Assembly (NCBI GenBank): GCA_021205715.1
Contig: JAJPXA010000248.1
Span: 1 to 5,070 of the forward strand
Length of the DNA: 5,070 bases
Source of the DNA: Bacillota bacterium
GTDB taxonomy: Bacteria; Bacillota; Clostridia; UBA1381
Direction of reading: 5' to 3'
The notes beneath the pieces are model-generated. The model was not told the DNA's origin. It saw only the letters and a program-made list of their open reading frames with translations, and did no database searches. The position numbers and the translations under genes were made by a program. Below are positions 5,008 to 5,070 of the stretch, piece by piece (positions within the stretch are counted from its first letter, which is position 1; each line of letters opens with the position of its first letter).

Positions 5008-5070
5008 GAAGCTGCTGCCCTTTGGAAACCCCTTGTTGTGAGATGTATGTCAATATTCTTGGTGATAGGC

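Larger units (their letters stand above)
4847..5070. other. Non-coding, hairpin-rich region after whiA
   Basis: No credible gene is present on either strand. The only + strand frame with an ATG next to whiA (4849-4890) has 13 codons and a poorly placed ribosome binding site. From left to right there are five potential hairpins (4860-4889, 4909-4924, 4923-4944, 4952-4971, 4985-5007), then the sequence TGCCCTTTGGAAACCCC (5016-5032). An 8-bp inverted pair, ATTGACAT (4890-4897) and ATGTCAAT (5047-5054), brackets most of it. The style resembles extragenic repeat elements I associate with Clostridia genomes, but I cannot confirm other copies from one window. Confidence 0.55.

Noticed and set aside
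5025..5053. Minus-strand TTGACA (5053 to 5048) as a promoter firing toward whiA
   Set aside because: The sequence 17 bases downstream on that strand (GGTTTC) is not a -10 box, and no minus-strand gene lies ahead.
4748..5053. Minus-strand frame of 101 codons spanning the whiA end and the hairpin tail
   Set aside because: It runs through the palindromic repeat region and into whiA antisense; the peptide has no recognisable family features and likely reflects the repeat.

Overview
This window holds one compact, co-directional five-gene block on the + strand: hprK - murB - rapZ (yvcJ) - yvcK (glmR) - whiA. An AT-rich, gene-free leader of about 240 bases precedes it, and a non-coding tail of 224 bases rich in hairpins follows it. 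HPr kinase/phosphorylase, RapZ/YvcJ, YvcK and WhiA in a row are typical of Firmicutes. murB inserted between hprK and rapZ is the arrangement I associate with Clostridia. Codon use mixes GC-rich codons (GCG, GGC, CGC) with frequent ATA and AGA, which fits a mid-GC clostridium of the Oscillospiraceae/Ruminococcaceae type. That placement is inference from gene order and style, not from a marker gene.

Layout: positions 1-107 are T/A-rich with no gene. A near-consensus sigma-A-type promoter lies at 108-136 (TTGAAA, 17-base spacer, TATAAT). It gives a leader of roughly 100 nt with small possible hairpins. hprK (243-1181) is followed after 16 nt by murB (1198-2094, GTG start), after 41 nt by rapZ (2136-2996), after 25 nt by yvcK (3022-3984) and after 10 nt by whiA (3995-4846). 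Every gene has its own purine-rich ribosome binding site, and no strong terminator separates them, so a single polycistronic mRNA is likely. The tail (4847-5070) contains a G+C-containing hairpin just after whiA, a weak terminator-like hairpin with a U-rich run, two tandem AT-rich hairpins and a perfect 10-bp GC-containing hairpin. It looks like a dispersed intergenic element rather than a gene.

Functional theme: the block links carbon status to cell-envelope synthesis and growth. HPrK phosphorylates HPr on serine in response to glycolytic state. MurB makes UDP-MurNAc from the UDP-GlcNAc-derived precursor. YvcK and RapZ are, from work in other bacteria, regulators around UDP-GlcNAc and glucosamine-6-phosphate synthesis. 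WhiA is a DNA-binding protein tied to cell division and chromosome segregation.

I see no evidence of a novel defence system, mobile gene cassette, CRISPR array or RNA gene. The most unusual points are a perfect 24-bp palindrome inside hprK that encodes the same octapeptide on both strands, a 12-bp-stem hairpin inside yvcK, a short WhiA with an N-terminal cysteine cluster, and the multi-hairpin tail.
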